26,106 nucleotides of DNA, taken from positions 1-26,106 of the forward strand of contig JADFNZ010000002.1 of NCBI GenBank assembly GCA_022563135.1, in the 5' to 3' direction. The DNA is from Chloroflexota bacterium. GTDB lineage: Bacteria; Chloroflexota; Dehalococcoidia; DSTF01; RBG-16-68-14. The notes under the pieces are model-generated. The model had not been told where the DNA came from and made no database searches. It saw nothing but the letters and a program-made list of their open reading frames with translations. Every line of letters begins with the position of its first letter. Within the stretch, counting starts at the first letter, position 1. Shown piece by piece: positions 7,004-18,989 of the stretch. Made by a program: the position numbers and the translations under genes.

Positions 7004-8373
7004 GCGGACGAGCCTTCGCTACGGAAGCCGTCGCATTGACGGCGCTGGCCCTCTGGATCTACGGGGGAGCGGCGCTCCTGGTCGCCGCGATGGGCGATGG
7101 TGCTGCGCTCTCGTTCGGAGCAGTGGCCGCCGTCGTCGTGCTCTCGTACGGGCTCTCGCTCGCGCTCTCGCGCTTCGATGTGGACATCCGGACGCTACGG
7201 CTCTGGGGCGCGGCCCTCTCGCTGGCGCTGCTCTACCTCGTCCTGCGCGTCGAGATCGCGGGCGAGCCCTACCTCTGGGAGCTGGGCTGGCTCGGCGACC
7301 TCCTCTCGTCGCCCGGCGACACGCTCCAGGGCCGCGCGGGCGATGTCACCGCGGTCGTGGTGCTGAGCGGCGCCTGGATGTGGGGCGTCGTGCGGGGCTC
7401 CAGAGATCTCTCCTTCGAGCTGATCCTCGGCGAGGCGGGACTCGGCGTGGTCGCCGTACTGTTCGCGGCGGCCTTCGCGTCCGGAGCGGACGCGCCGGAG
7501 TTCCTCCTGTGGCTGCCCGCGCCTTATCTGGCGGCGGCCCTCTTCGCGCTGGCGCTCGCCCACCTGCGACAGGTCGATCTCGACCGGCGACGGCCGTTCC
7601 TCGACGCGTGGGGCCTCTGGACGGGCGGCTCCCTCGCAGCCATCGGCGGGATAGCGACGCTGGCAGCCCTGTTCGACCCGTCCTCGCTGGCGCTCGTGGG
7701 CGATGGCATCGTCCTGCTGATCCAGGGCCTCGCGCTCGCGATCGCCGTTATCCTTGTGCCGCCCATCCTCGCCATCGCCTGGTTGGTTCAACTGGCCTTC
7801 GGCTGGCTCGCCACGGGTGAGGCGTTCATGCCGGAGCCCGCCGGCACAGGAGAGCTGCTGCGGGAGGTGGACGAGGAGGCCGACGACCCGGCCCGCTGGA
7901 CGAAGATACTGGCGTACGTCCTCGGCGGAGGCATCATCGCGCTCATCGCCGCGGCCATGCTCGCCGCGCTCTGGCTCGCGTTCGCCCGCTCGCAGCGAAC
8001 GGACGAGCGGCCCGATGAAGTGCGCGAGGTCGTCGAGCCAGAGGGCGCCGCGGGCGGCGTGCGATCACTGATCGCCGGTGCGCTCGGGCGGCTGCGGGGC
8101 CGCGCATCCCCGGCTCGCGGCAGGGATGCCATCGGCGGTCTCTATCTGGAGATGCTCAGCGATGCGGAGGCGCGCGGCCTTGCGCGGCCCGCATCGGCAA
8201 CACCGCAAGAGTTCGCGCCCCAGCTCGAAGCGCTCTTCCAGTCAGCAACGCCCGGCGCTATCAGCCGGACGTATATGGAAGCGCGGTACGCCCGCCGCCC
8301 ACCGGCAGGCGAGAGGATGCGCGAGCTGCGCGACGAGTGGCGGCGTATTGACCGCGAACCAAGCGGCGGGTAG
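7000..8373 (+). CDS. Multi-pass membrane protein with C-terminal DUF4129 domain
   Basis: This 457-residue protein has roughly eight hydrophobic segments in its first 330 residues. The last of these, about 303-328, contains ILAYVLGGGIIALIAAAM. A charged linker and a soluble C-terminal DUF4129 region follow (about 375-450, with IGGLYLEMLSDAEARGL and the PQEFAPQLEAL helix). In many relatives a transglutaminase-like domain lies between the membrane part and DUF4129. None is visible here, so this is the shorter form. The ATG overlaps the DUF58 stop (ATGA), and no strong Shine-Dalgarno is seen, which fits translational coupling. It is likely the membrane platform for the MoxR/DUF58 pair. Its biochemical role is unknown. 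Confidence 0.85.
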   Translation: MSGRAFATEAVALTALALWIYGGAALLVAAMGDGAALSFGAVAAVVVLSYGLSLALSRFDVDIRTLRLWGAALSLALLYLVLRVEIAGEPYLWELGWLGDLLSSPGDTLQGRAGDVTAVVVLSGAWMWGVVRGSRDLSFELILGEAGLGVVAVLFAAAFASGADAPEFLLWLPAPYLAAALFALALAHLRQVDLDRRRPFLDAWGLWTGGSLAAIGGIATLAALFDPSSLALVGDGIVLLIQGLALAIAVILVPPILAIAWLVQLAFGWLATGEAFMPEPAGTGELLREVDEEADDPARWTKILAYVLGGGIIALIAAAMLAALWLAFARSQRTDERPDEVREVVEPEGAAGGVRSLIAGALGRLRGRASPARGRDAIGGLYLEMLSDAEARGLARPASATPQEFAPQLEALFQSATPGAISRTYMEARYARRPPAGERMRELRDEWRRIDREPSGG

Positions 8374-8383
8374 CCTGCGGACG

Positions 8384-9112
8384 ATGGACGGCGAGATCAC
8401 CATCGCGGAGCTCGTACGCAACGGGACGATGAGCGCCGAGATCGCGGCGACGCTCTGGGCCGCCGTAGACGGCGGGCGCTCGTTCCTCACGGTCGCCATC
8501 CCGCGCTTCGCCGGCAAGTCCACTCTCTCGAGCGCCGTCCTCGCCCTGCGTCCCCCGGACGTCCCGCTGCACGACGTGGACGGCTCGCCGGAGCTGATGG
8601 ACCGGCTGCGTCGCGAACGCTCGGGCGGCTACCTGGTGGTGGCGGAGTTCAGCCAGGCGCCGGTGCCCGGCTACATCTGGGGCGAACCCGTCCGCCGCGT
8701 CTTCGACACGCTGGAGGCCGGCTACTCGCTCCAGGCTGCCCTCCACGCCCCCGGCGTTGAGCAGGCGATCCGCGTCCTGACGGAGGGCAACGGCGTGAGC
8801 GACGAGCTCGCGTCCGCGTTCGACCTCGTCCTCTATATCGAGCGCTTCGGCGACGACATGCCGGACTTCTGGCGGCGGCTCGCGCACGTCTACGAACTCG
8901 ATCGCGTGGTGGAGGGCCGGCCCCAGGGTCGCACGCTCTTCCGCTGGCGAGAGGACGGCGATCAGTTCGAGGCGGTGGAGTCGCCGCGCAGCTTCGCCGC
9001 TGACCGCGCCGACATCGAGGCGCGCACCGCCGTCATGGAAACGCTCGCGCGCGCCGGCCGGACGGGCGAGGCTGAGGTCGTAGAGGCGATCGCGCAGTAC
9101 CGGTCGCGCTAG
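8384..9112 (+). CDS. Reduced T2SS/T4P/T4SS-family (CpaF/PilT-like) ATPase core
   Basis: This 242-residue protein is much shorter than CpaF or PilB (about 350-570). It has a nucleotide-loop remnant, IPRFAGKST (about 39-47), in which the first Walker A glycine is replaced. The segment YLVVAEFSQAP (about 85-95) occupies the place of the family's acidic strand. LEAGYSLQAALHA (about 113-125) matches the His-box segment of secretion ATPases (usually TGHxGxxxTxHA). The N-terminal domain and the usual aspartate boxes are absent. ATG 8384 begins 10 nt after the DUF4129 stop, with no convincing Shine-Dalgarno. It may be a regulatory or degenerate ATPase cotranscribed with the MoxR operon. No pilus or secretion genes are in the window. 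It meets lhr tail to tail with a 5-nt gap. Confidence 0.7.
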   Translation: MDGEITIAELVRNGTMSAEIAATLWAAVDGGRSFLTVAIPRFAGKSTLSSAVLALRPPDVPLHDVDGSPELMDRLRRERSGGYLVVAEFSQAPVPGYIWGEPVRRVFDTLEAGYSLQAALHAPGVEQAIRVLTEGNGVSDELASAFDLVLYIERFGDDMPDFWRRLAHVYELDRVVEGRPQGRTLFRWREDGDQFEAVESPRSFAADRADIEARTAVMETLARAGRTGEAEVVEAIAQYRSR

Positions 9113-9117
9113 CCCGT

Positions 9118-13335
<4,218 letters not shown>

Positions 13336-13371
13336 GTGAGATTCGAGACGCGATGCTAGTCGAACGTGCGT

Positions 13372-13408
13372 GCTAGGAACTGTACAGCGGTGTATGGCGC
13401 GCTGTCAA
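13372..13408 (-). promoter_or_regulatory. lhr promoter with inverted repeat in the spacer
   Basis: On the minus strand a perfect -35 TTGACA (13408-13403) is followed by an 18-bp spacer and TACAGT (13384-13379). Transcription would start near 13372, giving a leader of about 37 nt. An inverted repeat, ACAGCG-N10-CGCTGT (13384-13405), fills the spacer and touches both boxes, so it could be an operator. No LexA-type GAAC-N4-GTTC box is present. Confidence 0.55.
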
Positions 13409-13418
13409 GCCTTCGGCG

Positions 13419-13467
13419 TTGCCCTGCCCGCGCGCTGCCGATACTATGGGTCGGCTACGTGAGGAGG
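13419..13467 (+). promoter_or_regulatory. Promoter and Shine-Dalgarno of the HAD hydrolase gene
   Basis: TTGCCC (13419-13424), a 17-bp spacer and TACTAT (13442-13447) predict a transcription start near 13454. GAGGAGG (13461-13467) lies 9 nt before the TTG codon at 13477. This decides that start over the in-frame GTG at 13459, which would have no room for a ribosome-binding site. Confidence 0.6.
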
Positions 13468-13476
13468 AGCCTACCC

Positions 13477-14097
13477 TTGCCTATTCGCGGCGTGATCTTC
13501 GACTTCGGTGGCGTGATCTTCAACATGCGCTGGGACGTAGCGCGGGACCTCGAGGACGCGCACAACCTGGAACGGCGTACGCTGGTCCGTACCCTGTACG
13601 ACAACGACGAATGGCGCGCGGTGCAAGTAGGCGCGGGGGATATCGATGCCTGGCGCGAGGGCGCGCACCGGCGGCTGGAGGAGGCGGCCGGCCGCTCACT
13701 GCCGCCACTGCACGAACAGTGGCGGCAGGCCTGGGGCCCGATCGCCGAGAACGTCGAGCTGATTCGCTCCCTGCGCGGGCCGTATCGCGTCTCCATCCTG
13801 AGCAACGCCGACGCAAATTTAGAGGTGCGGCTGCGCGACGGCTTCGGCATCCACCACCTCTTCGACGACGTGATCTCCTCGGCCGCCGTCGGCCTGGCGA
13901 AGCCTGACCTCGCGATCTACCGGCTGGCGGCCGAGCGCTTGGGCCTGCCCACCGAGCAGTGCGTCTTCATCGACGACGCAGAGGCGAATGTTGAAGCGGC
14001 GCGGGAGACCGGCATGGCTGCCGTCCACTTTATCGTCGACCGCGGGCACAACCTCAGGGAGCAGCTCAGCGAGCTCGGCGTACGCGCGAACGGTTAA
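13477..14097 (+). CDS. HAD-superfamily hydrolase (HAD-IA, YihX-like)
   Basis: This 206-residue cytosolic hydrolase, probably a phosphatase, begins directly with HAD motif I, FDFGGV (8-13). The nucleophile is D9. The usual second aspartate is G11, as in the YihX and soluble-epoxide-hydrolase N-domain branch. Motif II is LSN (108-110), the motif III lysine is K142 (GLAKPD), and motif IV is FIDDAEANVEAA (164-175). The helical cap lies between about 20 and 90. The TTG start gives the family N-terminus MPIRGVIFDFGG and has a strong Shine-Dalgarno. The gene is divergent from lhr and convergent with hisB (15-nt gap). The substrate cannot be predicted from the sequence. Confidence 0.88.
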   Translation: MPIRGVIFDFGGVIFNMRWDVARDLEDAHNLERRTLVRTLYDNDEWRAVQVGAGDIDAWREGAHRRLEEAAGRSLPPLHEQWRQAWGPIAENVELIRSLRGPYRVSILSNADANLEVRLRDGFGIHHLFDDVISSAAVGLAKPDLAIYRLAAERLGLPTEQCVFIDDAEANVEAARETGMAAVHFIVDRGHNLREQLSELGVRANG

Positions 14098-14112
14098 TTC
14101 AGCTCCGTCTCA

Positions 14113-14715
14113 CTATGCCTTCAGCTTCCCTTTCGTGCTGGGCGCGCGGCCGGCGGCGCGCGGATCGAGCCGGCTGGCCGCGCCGAGCGCGCGGCCCAGC
14201 GCCTTGAAGAGCGCCTCCGCCTTGTGGTGATCGTTCACGCCGGAGAGCACGCGCGCGTGGAGCGTGAGCTTGCCCTCGCTGGCGAGCGACCAGAGCAGGT
14301 GTCCGATCAGGTCGGCCGGCAGCTCGCCGATGTTGTCACCCGTCCACGCCGCCTCCACCACAGCGTAGCCCCGCCCGCTCAGGTCGACGGCGACGGAGGC
14401 GAGCGCCTCGTCCAGCGGCACCGTGGCGTCCGCCATGCGGACAATCCCCTCGCGTGAGCCGAGCGCATCGTCGAGCGCCTTGCCGAGCGCGAGGCCCACG
14501 TCCTCGACGGTGTGATGCGCGTCCGTCTGGAGATCGCCGCTCGCGCGCACGGTGAGGTCGATCAGGCCGTGCCGCCCGATCTGCGAGAGCAGGTGGTCGA
14601 GCATGCCGACGCCCGTCTCGACCGCGGTGTCGCCCCGGCCGTCCAGGTTCAGCTCCACGTGGACCTTCGTCTCGTTCGTCTCACGGTCAACGGCAGCGCG
14701 ACGCTCAGCGGCCAC
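14113..14715 (-). CDS. hisB: Imidazoleglycerol-phosphate dehydratase
   Basis: This is the monofunctional HisB of 200 residues, typical length. It dehydrates imidazole glycerol phosphate to imidazole acetol phosphate in histidine biosynthesis. Metal-binding motifs are seen: GVGMLDHLLSQIGRHG (36-51), DAHHTVED (65-72) and DHHKAEALFKALGRAL (about 162-177). No N-terminal phosphatase domain is fused. The start is GTG 14715, with GGAG ending about 6 nt upstream. It overlaps the end of hisC by 11 nt. It is the last gene of the operon, and the C-terminal tail past the family's normal end is short and basic. No T-rich terminator is visible in the 15 nt before the convergent HAD stop. Confidence 0.96.
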   Translation of the reverse strand: MAAERRAAVDRETNETKVHVELNLDGRGDTAVETGVGMLDHLLSQIGRHGLIDLTVRASGDLQTDAHHTVEDVGLALGKALDDALGSREGIVRMADATVPLDEALASVAVDLSGRGYAVVEAAWTGDNIGELPADLIGHLLWSLASEGKLTLHARVLSGVNDHHKAEALFKALGRALGAASRLDPRAAGRAPSTKGKLKA

Positions 14716-15823
14716 GTTCGTCTCCTATCTCCTGCAACGCCTCCACCAGGCGGTCCGTCTGGCTCGGCAGCCCCACGCTGATGCGCAGGCAATCGCGCAG
14801 GCGTGGCGTCTCGAAGTAGCGAACGAAGATGCCCTGCTCGGCGAGCCGGGCGTGCGCATCGCGCGCCTCGACGCCGGTCAGGCGGCAGAGCAGGAAGTTC
14901 GCCTGCGAGGGAAACACCTCGACAAACTCCAGCGCGGCGAGAAGCCCTCGCATCCGTTCCCGCTCCTCCACGATCGTCCGCACGCCTTCCATGAGCGGCT
15001 CCTTCTGCTCGAGCGAGACGAGCATGGCGACTTCTGCGGCCACGTTCGGCGTGTAGGGCTGTTTCATCTGCATGAGCACCTGAGCCAAAGCTGGGGGCAT
15101 GATACCATAGCCGGCCCGCAGCCCAGCCAGCCCCGCCCACTTGCTGAACGTTCGCAGGACGACCAGGTTCTCGCGCTGGAGCGCCAGCGGCGCGAAGCTC
15201 TCGCCCGCGAACTCGCCGTAGGCCTCGTCGACGACGACGAGCAGGCCCGCCGCGAGGAGCGAGCTCAGCTCATCCGGCCGTAGGAGAGCACCAGTCGGGT
15301 TGTTCGGCGAGGCGATAATGATGATCTTGGCGTCTGAGGCGGCGTTCTGTACGGCCTGCACGTCCGGCGTGAAGTCGTCCCGCCGCGGCGCTTCGATCAC
15401 CTTCCCGCCGGCCACGCGCGCAAGGAACCCGTACATGCCAAACGTCGGCGGGCAATCGATGACGGCATCGCCGGGCGCGATGACCGCGCGCAGCAGCAGA
15501 TCGATCAGCTCGTCGCTCCCGTGGCCGGCGACGATGTGCTCCGGCCCGACGCCCGTATACTCGGCGAGCGCCGCGCGCAGGCGGCGTTGCTGGGGATCGG
15601 GATAGCGGTGGTAGCCGTCGAACTCCGCCAGCGCCGTCAGCACGGCGGGGGAAGGGCCGTAGGGGTTCTCGTTGGCGTCCAGTTTGACGATCCGGTCGGC
15701 CGGGATGCCCAGCCGCTCGGCGAGCAGATCGCTCGGCTCGATCGGCTCGTAGCCGAGCATCGCCAGAATGTCCGGCCGGACGAGCTTGAGGATATCGGCG
15801 GAGGTGCGAGACTCTGGTGGCAT
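14705..15823 (-). CDS. hisC: Histidinol-phosphate aminotransferase
   Basis: This 372-residue fold-type I PLP enzyme converts imidazole acetol phosphate and glutamate to histidinol phosphate. Visible are the substrate-side motif LDANENPYGPSP (48-59), HGSDELI (101-107), SPNNPTG (172-178), DEAYGEF (199-205), the Schiff-base lysine K228 in TFSKWAGLAGLR and the phosphate-binding LRISVG near the C-terminus. It lies 21 nt after hisD and overlaps hisB by 11 nt, so it is translated as part of the his operon. The ATG at 15823 gives the family's usual N-terminal length. Confidence 0.96.
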   Translation of the reverse strand: MPPESRTSADILKLVRPDILAMLGYEPIEPSDLLAERLGIPADRIVKLDANENPYGPSPAVLTALAEFDGYHRYPDPQQRRLRAALAEYTGVGPEHIVAGHGSDELIDLLLRAVIAPGDAVIDCPPTFGMYGFLARVAGGKVIEAPRRDDFTPDVQAVQNAASDAKIIIIASPNNPTGALLRPDELSSLLAAGLLVVVDEAYGEFAGESFAPLALQRENLVVLRTFSKWAGLAGLRAGYGIMPPALAQVLMQMKQPYTPNVAAEVAMLVSLEQKEPLMEGVRTIVEERERMRGLLAALEFVEVFPSQANFLLCRLTGVEARDAHARLAEQGIFVRYFETPRLRDCLRISVGLPSQTDRLVEALQEIGDERGR

Positions 15824-15844
15824 AGCAGTAGTGGCAGCGGCGGG

Positions 15845-17173
15845 CTACTCGCCGTTCTCCAGTCGCAGCTCCACGCTGCGGGCGTGCGCGGTGAAGCCCT
15901 CCGCGCGGGCGATGCGCGCCGTCGCTGGGCCAAGCGCCCGCAGCGCCGCCTCATCGATCGCGACGATGCTGGTGACCTTGAGGAAGCTCTGCACCCCCAG
16001 CGGCGATGCGAAGCGCGCGGTGCCTGCCGTCGGCATGACGTGGCTCGGGCCCGCCGTGTAGTCGCCCAACGTCTCCGGCGACATTTCGCCGACGAAGACG
16101 CCGCCCGCGTTGCGCACCTTGGCCACCCACTCGGCGGCGTTCCGCACCAGCAGGCAGAGGTGCTCCGGAGCGAACTCATTGGCCAGTTCGATCGCTTCGT
16201 CGAGCGAGCCGACCACGACCGCTCCGCCGTGGGCCTCGAACGCAGTTCGCGCGATCTGCTGGCGCTCCAGTTCGACGAGCTGTCGCTCCACCTCCTCCCC
16301 TACCCGTTCCGCGAGCTGCGCGGACGGCGTGATGAGGATGGGCGTTGCCAGCTCGTCGTGCTCGGCCTGAGCGAGCAGGTCGGCGGCGCACAGAACAGGA
16401 TTCGCCTCATCGTCGGCGATGACGATCGTCTCGCTCGGGCCGTAGAGCGCATCGATGCCGACATCGCCGAAGACTGCCCGCTTGGCGAGTGTGACGAAGA
16501 TATTGCCCGGCCCACATACTTCGTCCACCCTCGGCACGCTCTCCGTCCCGTAGGCGAACGCCGCGATGGCCTGCGCGCCGCTCATGCGAAAGAGGGCGTC
16601 CACGCCCGCGATATCCGCAGCGACAAGCTTGACCGCCGGCACGCGCCCATCGCGCCCGGCTGGCGAAGCGATGAGCACCTCCCCTACGCCTGCGACTCTC
16701 GCCGGTAGCGCGGTCATCAGCACGGAAGAGGGGTAGGCCACGGTCGCGCCGGGCATGTAGACGCCCACGCGGGCGAGCGCCCTCACCTGCACGCCGACGC
16801 CATCGCGCTGGAAGCTGCGCATCACGTGCTTGCGCTGCTCTTCATGGAACGCGCGGATGCGCTCCGCGGCGAACCGTAGCGCCTCAATGACGGCCGGGTC
16901 GACCTCGTCGTACGCCGCGTGGATCTCCTCTTGCGGAACACGTAGCGTCTCATACTTCGCGCCGTCGAAGGCGCGTCCGTAGCGCAGCACCGCGGCGTCG
17001 CCCTGCTCGCGCACGTCGCGCAGGATGCGGCGCACAGCCTCCTCCAGCGTCGATACGTCACCGACGGCGTCGCGCGTCCGCTGCCACACTTCAGGGGGCA
17101 GCTCTGCCTCTTGTAGCGGCGTGCGGCGCAGCAGCGTGCGCCGCCCTTCCTCAGCGCCAGAGACGATCCTCAC
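15845..17173 (-). CDS. hisD: Histidinol dehydrogenase
   Basis: This 442-residue zinc enzyme catalyses the last two NAD-dependent steps, from L-histidinol to L-histidine. Family motifs are GVYMPGATVAYPSSVLM (about 137-153), the zinc-ligand region SGAQAIAAFAYGT, EVCGPGN, GPSE, the QAEHDE zinc histidine, the catalytic FAPEHL (E/H pair) and GPSHVMPTAG. Its length fits the family. The ATG overlaps the stop of the preceding phospholipase-like gene (ATGA, 4 nt), so translation is coupled to it. Confidence 0.96.
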   Translation of the reverse strand: MRIVSGAEEGRRTLLRRTPLQEAELPPEVWQRTRDAVGDVSTLEEAVRRILRDVREQGDAAVLRYGRAFDGAKYETLRVPQEEIHAAYDEVDPAVIEALRFAAERIRAFHEEQRKHVMRSFQRDGVGVQVRALARVGVYMPGATVAYPSSVLMTALPARVAGVGEVLIASPAGRDGRVPAVKLVAADIAGVDALFRMSGAQAIAAFAYGTESVPRVDEVCGPGNIFVTLAKRAVFGDVGIDALYGPSETIVIADDEANPVLCAADLLAQAEHDELATPILITPSAQLAERVGEEVERQLVELERQQIARTAFEAHGGAVVVGSLDEAIELANEFAPEHLCLLVRNAAEWVAKVRNAGGVFVGEMSPETLGDYTAGPSHVMPTAGTARFASPLGVQSFLKVTSIVAIDEAALRALGPATARIARAEGFTAHARSVELRLENGE

Positions 17174-17922
17174 GACAGGTACGACCGGATCACGGCCCGC
17201 GCCCGCTCCCGCGAGTGCGCTTCAAACGCCTCGATCCGGGCGACCGTCACCTGGCGGATCGCCTGGTCGAGCAGGTCGGGGATGTTCTTCAGAAAGTGGG
17301 CCAGGTCGCTCTCTGATTCGACGCCGTACGCGCGCAAGTGGCGGCTGGCGATCATGCCGAAGCGATCCCAGTCCGGCTGATGGTCGAGGGTGCCGGCGGA
17401 GACGTCGCGCCAGCGGCGCAGCGTCTCACCGTCGATGAAGCCGACGGCTACATCGACAGCGGATGCCAGCAGCTCCTTCTGGATCTCGGCGACCGCGTCG
17501 CGGTCCTCGCGCTGGCGGCGGTCGAGCTCGAACTGGAGCACGCGGTCGAGCAGGTTCGCTAGCACGTCGCCCTTGAGCGGGGAGTTCACGCCGAAGCAGG
17601 GGCGGTAGATGTCGCTGATCCACGTCTCGTCCATCTCCAGATGCGAAAGATAGCCGCAGACGAAGGCGACAGTGCTCTTCCCGAGCCCGTCCTGCGCTGC
17701 GAGGTCCGGGTGCTCTCGGAAGACCTTCGCGGCGCCGCTCTGCTCGCCGAAGTCGTCCAGATCGAAGAAGTGCGTCCGCGCGCGGTCCCAGCGCGTCAGC
17801 ACGCGAATATCGGGCGTGGTAGCGCCCAGGTAATAGGCGCCTGGATCAGCCTCCAGCGCGGGATCGGCGAGCTCCTGCGCCAGCTCCCGCGCGAGCGTCA
17901 TGTGCATGGTGAGAGGCGGCAT
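17170..17922 (-). CDS. Zinc-dependent phospholipase C-family-like protein inside the his operon
   Basis: This 250-residue protein is not a histidine enzyme. Spaced metal-ligand candidates match the zinc-dependent phospholipase C / S1-P1-like pattern: H7, LGATTPDIR (D38), RTHFFD (H51), YLSHLEMD (H94 and D98). The remaining helices are rich in charged residues. No signal peptide is seen, unlike classical secreted phospholipases, so a cytosolic hydrolase of unknown substrate is more likely. ATG 17922 has AGGAG 5 nt upstream. It starts 8 nt after the hisG stop and shares ATGA with hisD, so it is a genuine operon member. The assignment rests on motif spacing only. Confidence 0.7.
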   Translation of the reverse strand: MPPLTMHMTLARELAQELADPALEADPGAYYLGATTPDIRVLTRWDRARTHFFDLDDFGEQSGAAKVFREHPDLAAQDGLGKSTVAFVCGYLSHLEMDETWISDIYRPCFGVNSPLKGDVLANLLDRVLQFELDRRQREDRDAVAEIQKELLASAVDVAVGFIDGETLRRWRDVSAGTLDHQPDWDRFGMIASRHLRAYGVESESDLAHFLKNIPDLLDQAIRQVTVARIEAFEAHSRERARAVIRSYLS

Positions 17923-17930
17923 CGGGGCTC

Positions 17931-18809
17931 CTAGTCGATGATCTTGTTGAGCGGATACTCGACGATCCCTTGCGCGCCCGCCTGCTTCAACCGGGGGATG
18001 ATCTCGCGCACCACGCTCTCCTCCACCACGGTGTTGATCGCCACCCAGTCTGGATCCGAGAGCGAGGAGATCGTTGGCCGCTTGAGGGCGGGCAGGATGG
18101 CGATGACCCGGTCCAGGTCCGCCTGGGTGACGTTCATCATCAGCCCCACTTTACCATCGGCGGCGAGCGTGCCGTTGAGCATCAGCACCAGGTCCTCGAT
18201 CTTCTGGCGCTTCCACGGGTCGTCCCAGGCGGCACTGCTCGCGATGAAGCGAGAGGTGCTCTCAAGCAGCGTCTCGATCACCCTGAGGCCGTTGGCCCGT
18301 AAGGAGGCCCCGGTCTCCGTCCCTTCGACCACCGCGTCCGCGAGGTCGGGCGGCTTCGCTTCTGTCGCCCCCCAGGAGAATTCCACGTCCGCCTCAATGC
18401 CCCGCTCACTTAAGTATCGCTTGGTGATGTTCACGACCTCGCTGGCGATGCGCTTCCCTGCCAGATCTGCGAGCGACTGAATAGGCGAATCCTCCGGCAC
18501 CGCCAGCACCCAGCGAAAAGGTCGCCGTGTGGCCTTCGAATACTGCAGTTCGGCAACCTCGACCACGGAGGCCCCGCTCTCGCAGATCCAGTCGTACCCC
18601 GTGAGGCCGGCGTCCATCAGCCCGTCCTGCACGTAGCGCGGGATCTCCTGCGCCCGAATGAGCCGGCACACTATCTCAGCGTCGTCCAGCGTTGGCCTGT
18701 ACGAACGGTTGCCCACGCCTAGGTTGTAGCCCGCCTTCCGAAACAGCGACACCGTCGCCTCTTGGAGGCTACCGGCAGGAATAGCAAGACGGAGGATCTG
18801 CTCGCTCAT
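17931..18809 (-). CDS. hisG: ATP phosphoribosyltransferase, long form
   Basis: This 292-residue enzyme catalyses the first committed step of histidine synthesis, ATP plus PRPP to phosphoribosyl-ATP. Residues 1-210 are the catalytic periplasmic-binding-like core, with IPAGSLQEAT near the start, DAGLTGYDW and the PRPP-loop stretch EGTETGASLRANGL. Residues about 215-292 form the ACT-like regulatory domain of the HisG-long class, which normally mediates feedback inhibition by histidine without HisZ. ATG 18809 has an AAAGAAG-type weak Shine-Dalgarno. It is the first gene of the his operon, which here lacks hisH, hisA, hisF and hisI/E. Confidence 0.95.
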   Translation of the reverse strand: MSEQILRLAIPAGSLQEATVSLFRKAGYNLGVGNRSYRPTLDDAEIVCRLIRAQEIPRYVQDGLMDAGLTGYDWICESGASVVEVAELQYSKATRRPFRWVLAVPEDSPIQSLADLAGKRIASEVVNITKRYLSERGIEADVEFSWGATEAKPPDLADAVVEGTETGASLRANGLRVIETLLESTSRFIASSAAWDDPWKRQKIEDLVLMLNGTLAADGKVGLMMNVTQADLDRVIAILPALKRPTISSLSDPDWVAINTVVEESVVREIIPRLKQAGAQGIVEYPLNKIID

Positions 18810-18845
18810 CTTCTTTCAGACACTCTGGACAGCGCAGGCCACCTC

Positions 18846-18874
18846 ATTGTAGACGAGTCGATTTCGCCGAACAA
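18846..18874 (-). promoter_or_regulatory. his operon promoter
   Basis: On the minus strand TTGTTC (18874-18869), a 17-bp spacer and TACAAT (18851-18846) predict a start near 18839 and a leader of about 30 nt before hisG. That leader is too short for a his leader-peptide attenuator or a T-box, and neither is seen. Confidence 0.6.
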
Positions 18875-18959
18875 CCGAACGCGATTACTGCCCGCACCCC
18901 AGCACCCGTTATGCACCGGCCATGGCCTCGTTAGCTATGGATGGCACGCAGACCACCAC

Positions 18960-18989
18960 TTGACAGAATACGGCACCCTCGCCTAGCAT
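18960..18989 (+). promoter_or_regulatory. Candidate promoter for the secreted HExxH protein
   Basis: A perfect -35 TTGACA (18960-18965), an 18-bp spacer and TAGCAT (18984-18989) would start transcription near 18996. AGGAAG (19007-19012) lies 9 nt before the ATG at 19022. If this promoter is used, translation must begin at 19022 rather than at 18992. Confidence 0.45.

Noticed and set aside
15521..16708. A 395-codon plus-strand frame across hisC and hisD
   Set aside because: It is antisense to two clearly identified enzymes, and its composition is typical of a GC-rich shadow frame.
18810..18845. A histidine attenuator or T-box in the hisG leader
   Set aside because: The predicted leader is about 30 nt, with no histidine codon run and no terminator/antiterminator pair.
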